Source: Dipteronia dyeriana (Eukaryota > Streptophyta > Magnoliopsida > Sapindales > Sapindaceae). Taken from it: 64,000 bases of DNA. Location of the stretch: positions 114,015,088 through 114,079,087 of the forward strand of contig CM065300.1 of assembly GCA_032871835.1 (NCBI GenBank). The letters run 5' to 3'. The position numbers were made by a program, and so were the translations under genes. Under the pieces are notes generated by a model. It was not told where the DNA came from. It did no database searches and saw only the letters and a list, made by a program, of their open reading frames with translations. Shown here piece by piece: positions 1 to 11,426 of this stretch (positions within the stretch are counted from its first letter, which is position 1; the number at the start of each line of letters is the position of its first letter).

Positions 1-102
1 AATAGAAAGCCAAACAAAAAAAACAAAAGCAAATCCTCTCAACAAAATCACTATCTGCCTCTGAATTCTGAAATCTCAAATATCAGAAATCCCTGCCAGG
101 GA

Positions 103-141
103 ATGCAGAGAGATGAGAGGACCTTCGTTAGCCAAGTCTGA
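103..141 (+). other. upstream ORF 1 in kinase leader (12 codons)
   Basis: A short ATG-to-TGA frame lies in the presumed 5' leader, 150 bases before the kinase start. It overlaps the second upstream ORF in another frame. A scanning ribosome would meet this ATG before the main start, so it could lower kinase translation. This is inferred from position only; no transcript start is visible and the window begins only 291 bases upstream of the main ATG. Confidence 0.4.
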
Positions 142-211
142 TCTCTACCTCCGTACAACACGGTGCGCCGGCGGCCGTAATTGCCACCGGAAACACGTTG
201 AAGACGGGTGA
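113..211 (+). other. upstream ORF 2 in kinase leader (32 codons)
   Basis: A 32-codon ATG-to-TGA frame starts 10 bases after the first upstream ATG and ends 80 bases before the kinase ATG. The peptide is basic, contains two cysteines and ends in VEDG. It fully precedes the main ORF, so reinitiation is possible. Whether the peptide itself is conserved among CIPK6 orthologues cannot be judged here; conservation would mark it as a regulatory peptide rather than a chance ORF. Confidence 0.45.
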
Positions 212-291
212 TCCGGTTACAACAAATAGTTGTGTATAATAATATCTGTCTGTTTAGTTTCCTACTATTCTGTTGGTTAGAAAAATTAGAT

Positions 292-1584
292 ATGGCGGCG
301 GGTGCGACGGAGGAGAGGCCGAGTGTTCTGCATGGAAAATACGAACTAGGGCGGATGCTGGGGCACGGGACGTTCGCGAAGGTGTACCACGGGAAGAATC
401 TGCAGACGGGGAGACACGTGGCGATGAAAGTGGTGGGGAAAGAGAAGGTGATAAAAGTTGGGATGATGGAGCAGATCAAGAGAGAGATTTCAGTGATGAA
501 GATGGTCAAACACCGCAACATCGTCGAGCTTCACGAAGTCATGGCAAGTAAATCCAAGATCTACTTCGCTATGGAGCTCGTACGCGGCGGCGAGCTTTTC
601 AACAAGATTGCTAAGGGCCGTCTTAGAGAGGATCTCGCAAGGCTTTATTTTCAGCAGCTCATCTCTGCCGTCGACTTCTGCCACAGCCGCGGCGTCTACC
701 ACCGTGACTTGAAGCCGGAGAATCTTCTATTGGACGAAGACGGCAACTTGAAGGTCACCGATTTCGGGCTGAGTGCGTTTTCCGAGCATTTGAAGCAAGA
801 CGGACTGCTGCACACCACTTGCGGGACGCCGGCATACGTGGCGCCGGAGGTCATCGGAAAGAAGGGATACGACGGAGCGAAAGCAGATCTCTGGTCTTGT
901 GGTGTGATCTTGTACGTGCTTCTTGCCGGGTTCTTGCCGTTTCAGGACGATAATATTGTGGCCATGTATAGGAAGATTTACAGAGGTGACTTCAAGTGTC
1001 CGCCGTGGTTCTCCTCCGAAGCACGGCGGTTGGTCACCAAGCTACTTGATCCGAACCCGAGTACCCGAATAAACATTGCCAAAATCATGGATTCGTCCTG
1101 GTTCAAAAAATCGATCCCGAAGACGGTGAAGTCGAATAAAGAAATCGAGTTCGAGACCGGTGACAAATCGAAGCAACCCGAAATCCTAAACGCTTTCCAC
1201 ATAATATCGCTATCGGAAGGGTTTGATTTGTCACCGCTTTTCGAAGAGAAGAAGCGGGAGGAGAAGGAGGAGCTGAGATTCGCGACGACGCGGCCGGCAA
1301 GCAGTGTCATTTCGAGATTGGAGGAGGTGGCGGAGGCGGCGAGGTTCAACGTGAGGAAGAGTGAGAGTGGAGTGAGGATGCAGGGGCAGGAGAGCGGGAG
1401 GAAAGGGAAGCTGGCGATAAACGCAGAGATATTCGCGGTGGCGCCGTCGTTTCTGGTGGTGGAAGTGAGGAAAGATAACGGTGACACTTTGGAGTACAAC
1501 CAGTTCTGCAGCAAGGAGCTCCGGCCGGCTCTCAAGGACATTGTTTGGATGTCCGCCGCCACTGAAAACCCAACAGTCGCTTGA
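292..1584 (+). CDS. CIPK6: CBL-interacting protein kinase, CIPK6-like (SnRK3)
   Basis: This is a 430-residue serine/threonine kinase of the plant SnRK3/CIPK family, which is activated by calcium-loaded CBL proteins and acts in ion and stress signalling. The kinase domain covers about residues 17-271: glycine loop LGHGTFAKV (23-31), ATP lysine K46 in VAMK, helix-C glutamate E65, catalytic loop HRDLKPEN (137-144, D139), DFG (157-159) and APE (184-186). The CBL-binding NAF motif starts at N300 ([20 protein letters not shown]). A likely phosphatase-interaction segment follows at about 329-358. The C-terminal regulatory region ends normally. Length, the NAF region and the C-terminus resemble CIPK6 from memory of the family. 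The gene has no intron, as in the intronless CIPK clade. The ATG at 292 is chosen because upstream in-frame sequence lacks an ATG and family members start close to the kinase domain. All catalytic residues are present, so it is probably functional. Confidence 0.95.
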   Translation: MAAGATEERPSVLHGKYELGRMLGHGTFAKVYHGKNLQTGRHVAMKVVGKEKVIKVGMMEQIKREISVMKMVKHRNIVELHEVMASKSKIYFAMELVRGGELFNKIAKGRLREDLARLYFQQLISAVDFCHSRGVYHRDLKPENLLLDEDGNLKVTDFGLSAFSEHLKQDGLLHTTCGTPAYVAPEVIGKKGYDGAKADLWSCGVILYVLLAGFLPFQDDNIVAMYRKIYRGDFKCPPWFSSEARRLVTKLLDPNPSTRINIAKIMDSSWFKKSIPKTVKSNKEIEFETGDKSKQPEILNAFHIISLSEGFDLSPLFEEKKREEKEELRFATTRPASSVISRLEEVAEAARFNVRKSESGVRMQGQESGRKGKLAINAEIFAVAPSFLVVEVRKDNGDTLEYNQFCSKELRPALKDIVWMSAATENPTVA

Positions 1585-3520
1585 ACAACAAGAAGAAAGT
1601 GGGTGGTGGTGGTGGTGGTGGAAGGTTATTTATGTGATTAAAATCATTGTTTGTATTATTGGTTTTTTAGTTTGATGGAGAAATTAGAGAAAAACATGAA
1701 GATATCCTTGCGATATGTATTCCTTTATTATATTTTTGTACGTGTACGTGTACGTGTACGTGTTGGCGGTGTTGGGTTGGTGTTTCATGTATGTTAATTG
1801 TATTTGAGTAGATGTTATTGTTGTTGAATCATTCATTCAAAGCATTTGTCATGTGATGATGCTCTTTGTGTTGGATAGATGGTTTCATTTTTCATTCTCT
1901 TTTTGGACTTTATTATAATCATTTTCAATACCTACATCTCACAAGTCACAAGCATGATTAGATATAAGAAAAGGGAAAAATAGCACTAAACATCATTGAT
2001 CGGTAGATATAGTGTCAAAAAAATTATTATTTTAATAAAATATTGTTTTAATATTATAATCTAATAAAAAACTACTTTATCTGTAACATTATACCCATAA
2101 AGAAATTTATAGATATTTTGATTTTATATAAAAATTATTGATTTGATTAATTTATAATTTTTAAGGGTAATATTTCCTTTATGGTTGATATCAAATTTAT
2201 TATTATTCCTTAATTAATTTGGGATGACACCAAACTTCATGATTAATTTATTATTTACTGTATATATATAAAGTAATGATTTGATTATAAGATTTTTATA
2301 GACAATATTTCATGTTTTATAAAGTAATCATGATAAAAATAATGATCAAAATACAGGTAAAAAAAACCTGTTAAAAACCAATTCAAAACCGATACAAAAT
2401 ATGTTTTACTAATTTTGACCCATATTATAATAGGTTATAACATAAACAAACGGACTTCAAACAATTAATGAGTAAATTGATAACAATTGATACTTTCTTC
2501 TTATGAAATGATTAAATTGGACTATTTAAAAAAATTAATAGTCATTTTAGGATTGAGTCACCAAATTACTGGGTTTAGATATCTGGCCCTAAGAAAAATT
2601 AGAACATGCACTTGGAGAATTTGTATTACCGTACCAGCATCTATTTACTACTTTTCTTTCAACACATAATTAGTCAATTTTAAGTGTAGGATTTTGTAAT
2701 TTCTCTTCTTCGTGCTGAAAAATAAAATACTTTGATTAGTCAGTTTTTATCGGAGGATTTCATATAATCTGTCAATTTTATGTGTAGGATTTCATAATTT
2801 TAAGTTTGTTGAGGCTTGAGATAAAATTTAATTGTACGTTGCAAACAGAAAAAATTGCAAGATTTTACCTTTTTTTAAAAAAAAAAAAAATTGAATTTAA
2901 ATAAAATTATCTGTAAATGGTTTTCAAAATTTGGAATTAAATAAGTTTTTACCAAATTTAAAATGTGACAGTTCTGTTTTAAATTAAAAGAACCATAGGG
3001 AGTGTTTACAAACATTCCTATTTTATCAAGTTGACGACACGTACAATAATGTATAAAGTTACACTGTCGTTATCCATTTGTAGTAGTCCACGTGACCTTA
3101 GTTGATTGGGCCTACTAAAAATATGATGACAATATCTCTTTCTCAATTATTGTATGGAATTCAATTTGCCCACTTGCTGTCATTTTACAGTCTCCACTCT
3201 CTACACACCACAAAGTCGATTACTTTCTTTGAAAATGTATAGATAATGGTTTATCATCTTTGGAATGATACATAGTATTTTTACAGATGTTAAGTATGTG
3301 TAGTTGAATGCGGATAATTTCTCAGGTTGGAGTTGTCAAGAATCAATGGTATAATCAACTATCCACCCTTATATTACATTCTTAATGTAACAAAATTAAC
3401 AACAACTAATTATATTTTATGGATTTTTATTTTTATTTTTAATAAGAAATGTGATTAAAACAGTCTTTTCTTTGTGGTTCCTCTGAACCAGTTGAGTGAA
3501 AGTAGTCAAGTTCGTTCTTT
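1585..3520. other. kinase 3' UTR and AT-rich intergenic DNA
   Basis: The first 150-300 bases are the likely kinase 3' UTR, with a GTG-rich run just after the stop. The rest is AT-rich, without a convincing ORF or RNA gene. A phrase close to GTCAATTTTAAGTGTAGGAT occurs near 2673 and again, altered, near 2776, suggesting an old local duplication. No canonical AATAAA was seen soon after the stop. Confidence 0.6.
1738..1762. repeat. GTACGT hexamer microsatellite
   Basis: Four tandem copies of GTACGT lie about 155 bases after the kinase stop, probably in its 3' UTR. The run is a potential length-polymorphic marker. No function is implied. Confidence 0.85.
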
Positions 3521-3984
3521 CAGGATGCGTTTGGTACGCGGGACAGGATAGGACTACGTGGGACAGTTTGTTCTTGTCCCACGTTTGGCGCGTCTTTAGT
3601 ATGGGACAGAACGGGACAATGTGAGACAAAAATCATAAAAACTTGTTCCACCTAAGATCCTAGGACAACTTGTCCCATGACATGAGACAAGTGTCAAAAA
3701 GACCAATTTACCCTTTAAATTTTCAAACTATTACAATCATATCCGATAAATTATATAATATAATTGCATATATATAATTACTAAATATAATATATATATA
3801 TATATATATATATACATTATTATTATTAATATATATATAATATTTTAATTAATATATTAATATTTAATATTAATATATAATAATATCATATAATATATAT
3901 ATATATATAATGTAATAATATGTTATGGATCATTATATGTAATGTTATTTAATATTATTATATATAATATTATAGTTTATGTTG

Positions 3985-4030
<46 letters not shown>

Positions 4031-4200
4031 GGGGTACTCTGGTCATTTGAATATCTTGTTACGTCTTGTCCCGGCCATACCAAACGCATAACAGTACAGT
4101 TTATGGTTTTGTCCAGGCCTTCCAAACACAACATAGAACAACATGTCCAGTCTAGTCAGTCCTACATTGTCATGTCCCATCTCCGTGCCAAACGCACCCT
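3521..4200. mobile_element. hAT-like MITE with AT-rich core
   Basis: The left end reads CAGGATGCGTTTGGTACGCG. The reverse complement of the right end reads GAGGGTGCGTTTGGCACGGA. These imperfect terminal inverted repeats continue inward for over 30 bases, with GGGACA motifs and a shared TAGGA/TCCTA. The centre is a long AT microsatellite (about 3789-4024). There is no coding capacity. CAGG-type ends and the TGCGTTTGG core are common in non-autonomous hAT elements. No clear 8-bp target duplication was found, so the superfamily is tentative. Confidence 0.65.
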
Positions 4201-4227
4201 CAGGGTTGATATGTTAAGGAAGACAAT

Positions 4228-5690
4228 ATGGGATCCAAAGATATTGCAAAATTATGTGAGAAAATGTCGATGTTGGAGAGTGAGGGGCCGGTTAGGCGCC
4301 TCCATGTGGAGTTGAAGGAGGCAAGAGTTAAATGGCTAGCGTTGAGTTTGATGGGTAAGGTTTTGATGAATAAGCTTGTCAGTAAAGAGGCATTTATAGG
4401 GGTAATTGTGAGGATTTGGAGAGTGAAGGCTGGGCAGGAAGGTGGGAAATGTTGCTCATAATGGTTTCTCTTTCCAGCTCAAGAACGAGGAAGATCGCCA
4501 AAAGGCCGTGAACTTTCGATGGGGCTTTGATTTTGTTAGATGAGCCATCGGGCATGGGTGCAATTTAGAAACTAAGGTTCAACCATGTTGATTTTTTGGT
4601 GCAAATTTGTTGTGTACCGCTATTGTGTATGACTAATGAGATTGAGCATTTTTTAGATAGTATGGTTGGTTCACTTTAGTGTCTGGGGTGATTGTTCTGG
4701 TAAGTTTTGAGGGTTCGTGTTTGTTTGAAACTGGATAAGTCGTTACGTCAGTGCTTACGTGTTGACTTGGTGGGGATGAGAAAGAGACAATCATGTTGGT
4801 TCAATATGAGCGATTACCGAGTCATTGCTACCAGTGTAGGAGGCTTGGGCATTCTTTGTCAGAAATATGTGATAGCTCCTATGGTTGGAGGTGGCGAAGA
4901 AGATTTTCCTTTTAGGGTATGGCTAAAGGTTACGGTTCCTCCTAGGCATATAGGATTTAGGAGTCACAGGAACGAGTTTGATGGTCGGAGACGATCTCTA
5001 GCTCATCAAAAGAGTATAGTAGAATTTCACCATTTCCGGTGGAATCAACGATTGTGGTTAGTGGTTCAACGGTTATTGAAAAAGTGAGAGGAATTAAGAC
5101 GAGAGACGTTTCAAGGGTTGGTAATGTTGGTGTTAATTGTGTCAGTGATGAGGGTAATGATAGAGGGAATAGTGATGGCAATTATTCAAGGGTGGATGTC
5201 ACTGTGACTGATGTTTTGCATAATGGTTTTCAATTCAAAAGTCAGTAGTCTGAGAAGGGGTTGACTAGGACTTTGGTTAGGAGGAAAGGGCTTAATGATT
5301 GGCCTAAAACAATGACGGATGTGTTAGTTAAAAGAAGAGAAAGTGGTTATTAGGCCAAATATTAAGAAAATGGTCAACGTGTTGGATGGTTGATTGAATG
5401 TGGAGATGGGGAAAGTGCTGCTTAAAAAGAATGCTAAGGTGTCTTTTATAGGGGCGATGTGGGTTGAACTTGTTAAGGCTTTTAGCCAAATCCCCAATTG
5501 TAGGGAGTGATAGGTGGTGCCCGTTGGAAGCGACTAGCCCGTGTTGAAGGTGGTGTCGTTGCTGTATCGGCGAACTCAATCATCAACCTGGGCAAGAGAG
5601 GTGTTTCTGGTGTGGATGATAGTATGAATGTGTTTACGCTTCAAGATGGCAGTGGTGGCGATGAGTTTAAGAAGAGCTAGTTTTCATTAG
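4228..5690 (+). pseudogene. LINE ORF1-like remnant (DUF4283 plus zinc knuckle)
   Basis: An ATG at 4228 opens a frame like the DUF4283 domain of plant L1-type LINE proteins, with a leucine-rich LMGKVLMNK segment and a tryptophan-containing IWRVKAG. Frameshifts and stops then break it. The similarity resumes at about 4700-4790 (RVCLKLDKSLRQCLRVDL). In another frame a zinc knuckle lies at 4826-4870: CYQC, GH, then C. The tail to about 5690 is low-complexity coding-like DNA without clear domains. In such elements ORF1 binds RNA and supports reverse transcription at the target. It is a dead copy, directly followed by endonuclease sequence. Confidence 0.75.
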
Positions 5691-5779
5691 AGAGAGTTGT
5701 TCAGAGTTATCAGATATCGGGGGCCATGTCTTAACCGGTTGATCGAACGCATTAAGAACCATATTGTTGAATGCTTGAG

Positions 5780-6114
5780 GATTGGTAATCTCGGGCTGCC
5801 TAAGTCTTACGAAGATTGGTACATGATTTGAATCCTGATGTGGGGATTTTTTTTATGGGAACAAGATCCGGTAACATTGTGATGGAGAAGTTATGAGTTA
5901 GTCTAGGTTTCTTACTTTCTTTGGTAAGCTAGTGGTAGAACGAGCTGGGCGCAGTGGTGGGCTATGTTTCTTCTGGAAGGATAATGTGATAGTTGATTTA
6001 CTTTCTTATTCAAGTTTTCGTATCGATGTAAGGATTATGTCACATTTTTTAAAAGTTTGACGAATGACAGGATTCTAAGGTAATCTTTATCCGGATCACA
6101 GGTGCTATAGATGG
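5780..6114 (+). pseudogene. LINE endonuclease fragment, cut by LTR insertion
   Basis: Translation around 5935-6050 gives GRSGGLCFFWKDNVIVDL and an SYSSFRIDV segment. About 6062-6110 gives RMTGFYG then PDH. These are recognisable phrases of the apurinic-like endonuclease at the start of L1 ORF2. Stops and frameshifts are present. The sequence ends exactly where the gypsy 3' LTR starts at 6115, so the LTR element inserted into this LINE. The reverse transcriptase part was not seen right of 27118, so the remainder is lost or lies elsewhere. Confidence 0.7.
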
Positions 6115-7410
6115 TGTTAACAAGAAATTTGCTTAAGATGAGAAATTCCAACTAACACCCTCAAGACCGCTACCACGGAGGTGGTGGTCAGGGTCAGTAC
6201 CTTAGATACCTAACCTGTTAAGATAGAAAAGAATATTTAAATGATAACATGGTGGCTAATGAAATGGCAAATGAGATCTTTATTATTGATTACTCGTGGT
6301 ATGCAGAAATCTCTTAAATACACTCACAATCCCTCTAGGAGATAGGAGGGTGGCAACCCTGTGCCAATCAAATAGTAGAAACAATGGCGGCCGTGTTCTG
6401 ATTACAGAATTTATTCCCTCTTCCTTATCTTTTTCTCGTCTTTTTTTCTCTCTATATGTTGATTTTCCCTCTATTTCTACCCCCTTATTTACATCATGCT
6501 TAAACCTATTTATACATGCCCCAAGTAGGTTTAAACTCGTGAATCGCCCGCCATAATTTTCTGAATCCATTCCCTCCTTATCGGGTGGGATTCTCTATTT
6601 AAAAGCCGTTGACTTAGAATAAATAACAGACTCAATATTATCATTGGAGGCGATAAGTTTGTTTCCTCTTTGGAATCAAACTCTTGTATTACACGCATGC
6701 AGAATTTAATGTTTGTTATAACCTAGATATGATCTTGTGTGTATTCATGGTATGATTCTTCATGAAGGTTATCGAGTTAGCGTCTCATTGTTTTGTAGAG
6801 CGAGGTAGATCCATGCTTTAGTTCTGGTCTTAGAAACTCAGGACAGCCTTGCGGGCACTTACTAGGGGTAGTATAGATTAGGCGAGATTCTTCCTTTCAT
6901 GTCTAGGTAGGCTACATGCGTCCTTTAGCGAATTGGATCATTAGCAAACCTGATCCACTTAAAGGCTCTATCTTCGTATTTGATAGGGATAGCGGGCTTC
7001 TAGAGAGGTAGGTGAGCTTCTGGCTTAGACCGCGAGTTAAATCTGACCTCGGAAAGCCTTGGTCTGGAAGGAGCTCACTCTTGTTTATGTCGGGCTTCAC
7101 TTCGAGTGCTTCTTGAGCTCGGCGATCCTTCTATACTTTCACGGGGTGGTTTTGGAGTCTGACCCCAGGAGCCGAGGTTCAGGGATAGGGAACCTCGAAA
7201 AGCCCGGACTCTAGTGTTCGCGTGAGGGCTCGACCTGGTCGTGCCTAGCTTCATTCCTAATAGTTCTGAAGGTCGATGATCATTCCCCGCTTCTATGGGG
7301 TAGCTTTATGGTTTGCCCGGGGTCCCATGAATGACGAATTCGGGCTTTGATTCTAGTTAGGAGAGTGGAAAATTTCTTTTTGGTCCCCCAGCTAAATTTC
7401 ACTATTAACA
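6115..7410 (-). repeat. 3' LTR of G1
   Basis: 1296 bases. On the minus strand it begins TGTTAATAGTGAAATTTAGC and ends TTAACA, giving TG...CA termini. It is the fuller copy of the pair; the partner at 25942 matches it until about 27118. The left flank is LINE endonuclease sequence, with GATGG the five bases before the LTR. The duplicate of GATGG cannot be checked because the other end of the element is lost. Confidence 0.88.
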
Positions 7411-7425
7411 GAAGTCCCCTCTGAC
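7411..7425 (-). other. polypurine tract of G1
   Basis: Read on the minus strand, the bases just before the 3' LTR are purine rich (AGAGGGGACTTC followed by TGTTAAT). This fits the plus-strand primer site expected directly upstream of a 3' LTR. Confidence 0.6.
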
Positions 7426-7829
7426 TTGAACACCAGTTGTAGATTTGGGGTTGGAGTCAGATTCCTTATTTTTTAATTGGGAAATTTTCCGATACCAAAT
7501 CATTACTGAGGATCTCAAATGAAATCTTCTCATTAATTGCTCAGGTGACATGGCAAGCATGGACTAGTGTACTCCTTGAAGAAATCCGGCGGTGTTACGG
7601 CCCTCTTTGTGGTTCGAGGTAATCTTTTTGAGGATTTAGTCGACGTCACTACCATCCTAACCTCTATTTAAATTCAAACTCATTGCAGCTTCCTAACGCA
7701 TTTTTTCAATTTCGAATTTTCAAACTTCCTCTCTCTCGCTATCTTCTCCAACTACGTCATTATTTTTCATCCACCTTCAAGCTCGTTTCCTCCACCTTTA
7801 AGCCCTATTCATTATGTCGAAAGTTAGCC

Positions 7830-8782
7830 ATGACTTCATCTACTCCCTCGTTGATGGTACAGAGGTTTCTCGTCTTGCCTAAGGAAAGAGGGCTCGACGA
7901 GACCTAGATGGGGACGATTAACCTCCGACCCCGCCATGCGTCAATCAAACAGAAATGTGGCAATCGGAACGAGATTTTCTAATCAACCGGATAACCCCCT
8001 GAGCTTGGTTGATAAGGATTCTAGTGAAAAAAATAGGGATGACGTTGTTAGAAAAGACCAAGTCACGGTTGTCGGTTCTGCTCTGGAGAGGCGTATTCCT
8101 TATGACTTCAGGGTCATTCTAGACTCCGCCGTTGGCCTGAAGTCGATCAGTCGTATGATGTCCAAATATGGCATTCCTGACAGTTTGTCCCTCACCAAAA
8201 CTACAATGTCTTTAATCCACCTAAAGGCGTGCTCCCCATTCGAGAACAGGGTAAGGCTCCTCATTCATCCTACCCTTCGGCGGGCTCTCAACGCCTTACA
8301 GCTAACTCCCCTCCAGTTGACACTCGGCTTCTAGAGACATCTCATCGGCTTCCTCATGTTGTGAAGGGAACAATGCGAGTTAAGCAAGGTCACCCGGGAG
8401 CCAAGAGTCGAGGAGCTAGCTTACCTCTTTCAGATTGGGAGCTTGTTCGGGGTTCCTCGAGGTCAGTTCTATGCCAAGGCAAAGAACAAACTCAAATTTA
8501 TCATTCCTGACGCCTCGAGACAAGATCCTGCTTGGAAGGAGGAGTGGATCCCAGTGGGCAAGGATTGAGGGAGCTCGAACTTCATAGGCGGGCATGAGTT
8601 CGCGGTTCCAACCACTTTCAATGATAAGCCCTCGTGGAGCCGAGATACCTTGTCTGCCTAGTCTGAGATGGTGCTGAAGGCCATCCTTGTCAGGAATTAC
8701 TTGAACCTGAAGTTTGCGACTGCTGACCCTTTTGATCCTTGTCTAGTAAAACGTTATCTACGAATATCCAATGCTACTCCTC
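7830..8782 (+). pseudogene. antisense gene of G1, exon 1
   Basis: This is plus-strand coding sequence, opposite to gag-pol, next to the 3' LTR. The start is taken at the ATG at 7830 (MTSSTPSLM). Frameshifts split it, but the fragments VILDSAVGLKSISRMMSKYG, KFIIPDASRQDPAWKEEWIP and KAILVRNYLNLKFATADPFD resemble the protein encoded antisense in Tat elements, often labelled a putative gypsy-type transposon protein. Its function is unknown. The exon ends at a GTAAGT donor at 8783. Joining to the next exon keeps the frame (ATPP then FREAWQ). Stops before 8334 and near 8566 show it is dead. Confidence 0.7.
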
Positions 8783-8879
8783 GTAAGTACTTTGATGCAT
8801 CAAGCTTTGTGTCGTTGAATGGTTTAGTTCTGATGGCTTTACCCTTTTTTTTTCTAACATTTTTTTGTTGTTGCTCCAG
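8783..8879 (+). other. intron 1 of antisense gene
   Basis: 97 bases starting GTAAGT and ending in a long T-rich stretch followed by TTGCTCCAG. Removing it joins exons 1 and 2 in frame. It is a typical small plant intron by its borders and T-richness. Prediction only; no transcript evidence. Confidence 0.65.
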
Positions 8880-9403
8880 CTTTCCGTGAAGCTTGGCAAG
8901 CTGTCACTCCTTCCCCTTCTGTCAAGTCAAATCGGGAAAACCCTTTAGTTTCCCCAAAGAAGGAGGGGCTACCCACTCCAGCTAGGGTTTCGTCTGCTCT
9001 TGCTCCATCCTCTTTCCATCACATGTCTAAGTTATCACTCCTCGCATCTCGGGCTGCCAAGGTACCGGGTAAAGGGGCCTCTATTTCTCAAGCCACTGAT
9101 GCAGTAATATCAGCTCCCGCTCTAGGTACCCTAATTCCTGCTTCTGCTCCTGTCACTCCTGCTTCGCGCCTGCCAGACACCTCTGCCCTTTTATCTACAT
9201 CCTCAGCCTCCCAGGCACCAAAGAACCCCGAAACTGGTGTTGAAGGGGTTTCCCCTGTTTGCTCGCCTGATCAATCTGGCTCTGCCTTTCAAGATGTGGT
9301 TCTAGGGTAATTCGTTGCTTCCTGCCCCTGAGGCAGTCTTTCTATGATGGCTTCAATGCCCATAGACATTCTGGTTACCAAGGGTTCTGCCTTCTTGGCA
9401 GAG
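8880..9403 (+). pseudogene. antisense gene of G1, exon 2
   Basis: The exon encodes a serine, proline and alanine-rich low-complexity region (FREAWQAVTPSPS to SAFQDVVLG). After a frameshift near 9305 it continues as MASMPIDILVTKGSAFLAE. A GT donor follows at 9404. Its last codons join exon 3 in frame (SAFLAE then AFKFQV). No catalytic motif is seen; the stretch looks like a flexible linker between the N-terminal domain and the C-terminal coiled coil. Confidence 0.62.
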
Positions 9404-9440
9404 GTAGTCATCGCCTTTTATTTTCTTATGTAATAGTTTG

Positions 9441-11402
9441 TGTTAATAACAAAATTTGGCTAGGGACCAAAGAAGAATTTTCCACCTTCCAGCCTTTAAG
9501 CAGGGGTCTAAATCCGGGTCTATGTAGCGAGGTCCTCTCAACATCTTCTCAACACCTTGCATGCATTCAGGTTCTCCAATTAAAGCCCGCTACCCCGCCA
9601 GGAATCCTGCATAATTAGGCCGAGCTTCATGATAAAGCTCGACTTAGCTAAACCAAGCTCCCAGCTACAAGGTTAGAACCCTATGGGATATTTCGCCCTT
9701 AAAATGGTTAACACAAGCTTCATGGGAAGACCATCAAGCTTGATCTAACTTCATGACAATCGAGAGGTTCCCTGGGGACCCCGCCAGTGTACTAGAACCT
9801 GGGGTACCTTGCCCTCATGAAATATCAAGCGTCACCTTAGGTAACCTCCATGAAGTACCTCTCCGAAGTGACATATAAAACCAGAGCTCTCCTCCAAACA
9901 GCGTTGGAATAGAGGGTTGACCTTCATGATACTTACGATACCATTAATGAGGTCAAACTGTATTAATGGAGATAGTCAACCATATTAATGAGGTCAAACC
10001 GTATTAATAGAGATAGTCAACCATATTAATGAAGTCAAACCGTATTAATAGAGGTAGTCAACCCTATTAATGAGGTCAACTATATTATTGGAGATAACCT
10101 TATTAATAAGGTCAACTATATTAATGGAGGAAGTCAACCCTATTAATGAGATGATTAACGCCATTAATGAGAGAATACTAAACTCTTTAATGACCACCAT
10201 TAGTAAAAGAGTCCAAAGAGGAAACAAATACCTTTGCCTCTAAGATATCCTCCACAACCGATTTTTGGGAGTCAACTACAACAGAAAATCCCACATATCA
10301 AGGAAGGAAGAGTCCGAAGAGGAAACAAACACATATTCTCCAAGATATTAGCTACAATCCGATCAACTACATAAAACGAATAATCGTGTTCAATAAGGCA
10401 AGAAGAACAATGCAAGAGTCTTGGACTTGCGCGCCAAGGTAGTTACACCATGTATAAATACACATGTAATAGCATCTATTAGGGGGGTCATCGGATAACA
10501 GATGTCAAATCCCTAAATCCCAAAATCGATTGGCCTGAGGCAAGTCAATATACTTCGAATAAGTTCTCTCTACATCATCATTACATGTACTACCTCTCCC
10601 AGAAATATATCAGGATTGGTTGATATTATGTTACTATTGTTCTACACCACCAATTTTGTAAGCTCCCCAGAGCATTCTTTAACATATACATAAGGAAGGT
10701 TATTTCTCCTTCTTTCGGATACTGCCTCAGAGTTTTTCAGCATGTGATCATTCGTGATGCTTTTTCCCCTTGGTCAATCCACCTCTCTCTACATAAGACT
10801 TGTGTTTCTCTTATTTGTCCCCTGTTTTATGCATGTATATATGTGTACAAGCTAGATTGTGTACAAGCTAGATTCCTACCCCGCTGGACCTAGTGCTATT
10901 ATCCTCACATCTACATGCCAAAGTCGCATATCAAGATGGGGGAGAAACCACCCAGACCAGCTTAAAGGGAGTCGAGGAACTCTTCTGTATCCTCTCTATG
11001 GAAGAAATCGAGCTCTCTGACACTGGAGCTGGATAGGCCCCCCTCCTTACTTTCTATCTAGGTCGGGGAACTAAAGGAAGGAATCAGGCTCCAGATTCGA
11101 GCTTCATGTACCAGGATGGGATCAGACTCCGACCGAGGACCAGAACCAGGATCAGCCTCTTCACACCAGCAAGAGAACCCTTGATCTCCAGTATCTCCCC
11201 CTTAAGCATGAAGCCCGACGGGCAGAATACCTCGTCTCCTACCTGATGCATCATCCTCTTTTACTGCTTCATTCTCTATTATCAAGATTTTACCAAGGTA
11301 CCGAAGGTACCAACCCCGACCTCTTCTTCCGTGGTAGCAGTCCTGAGGGTGTTAGTTGTAATTCCTCACCCCGAGAGAATTTTCTATTAACACTTTCTGG
11401 CA
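9441..11402 (+). repeat. 5' LTR of G2
   Basis: 1962 bases with TG...CA ends. The last ~900 bases (from about 10497) match 15450-16347 closely. It contains a 41-bp tandem array near its middle. A TGTATAAATACACATG stretch near 10450 resembles a TATA box, which would place the transcript start within this LTR. Confidence 0.8.
9949..10187. repeat. 41-bp tandem array inside G2 LTR
   Basis: Units start at 9949, 9990, 10031, 10072, 10108 and 10148. The first four are spaced exactly 41 bases apart and the later ones 36-40. Each carries GAGGTCAA, CCGTATTAAT and GATAGTCAACC-like phrases. The array lies upstream of the TATA-like site, so it could be a promoter repeat, but that is inference. Confidence 0.85.
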
Positions 11403-11407
11403 CCGTC

Positions 11408-11426
11408 TGTGGGGAGTTTCCATACC
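11408..11426 (+). other. primer-binding site of G2
   Basis: TGGCACCGTCTGTGGGGAG lies five bases after the LTR end. The same TGGCACCGTCTGT core occurs on the minus strand beside the 5' LTR of G1. This type of site is usual in plant Tat/Athila gypsy elements. Confidence 0.8.

Noticed and set aside
208..291. In-frame 28-codon hydrophobic extension before the kinase ATG.
   Set aside because: It begins with GTG, not ATG, and contains no ATG; the first in-frame ATG is 292, which matches the family start.
51..1562. Long open frames on the minus strand opposite the kinase gene.
   Set aside because: They lie opposite a conserved coding region with high GC third positions and show no domain; they are shadows.
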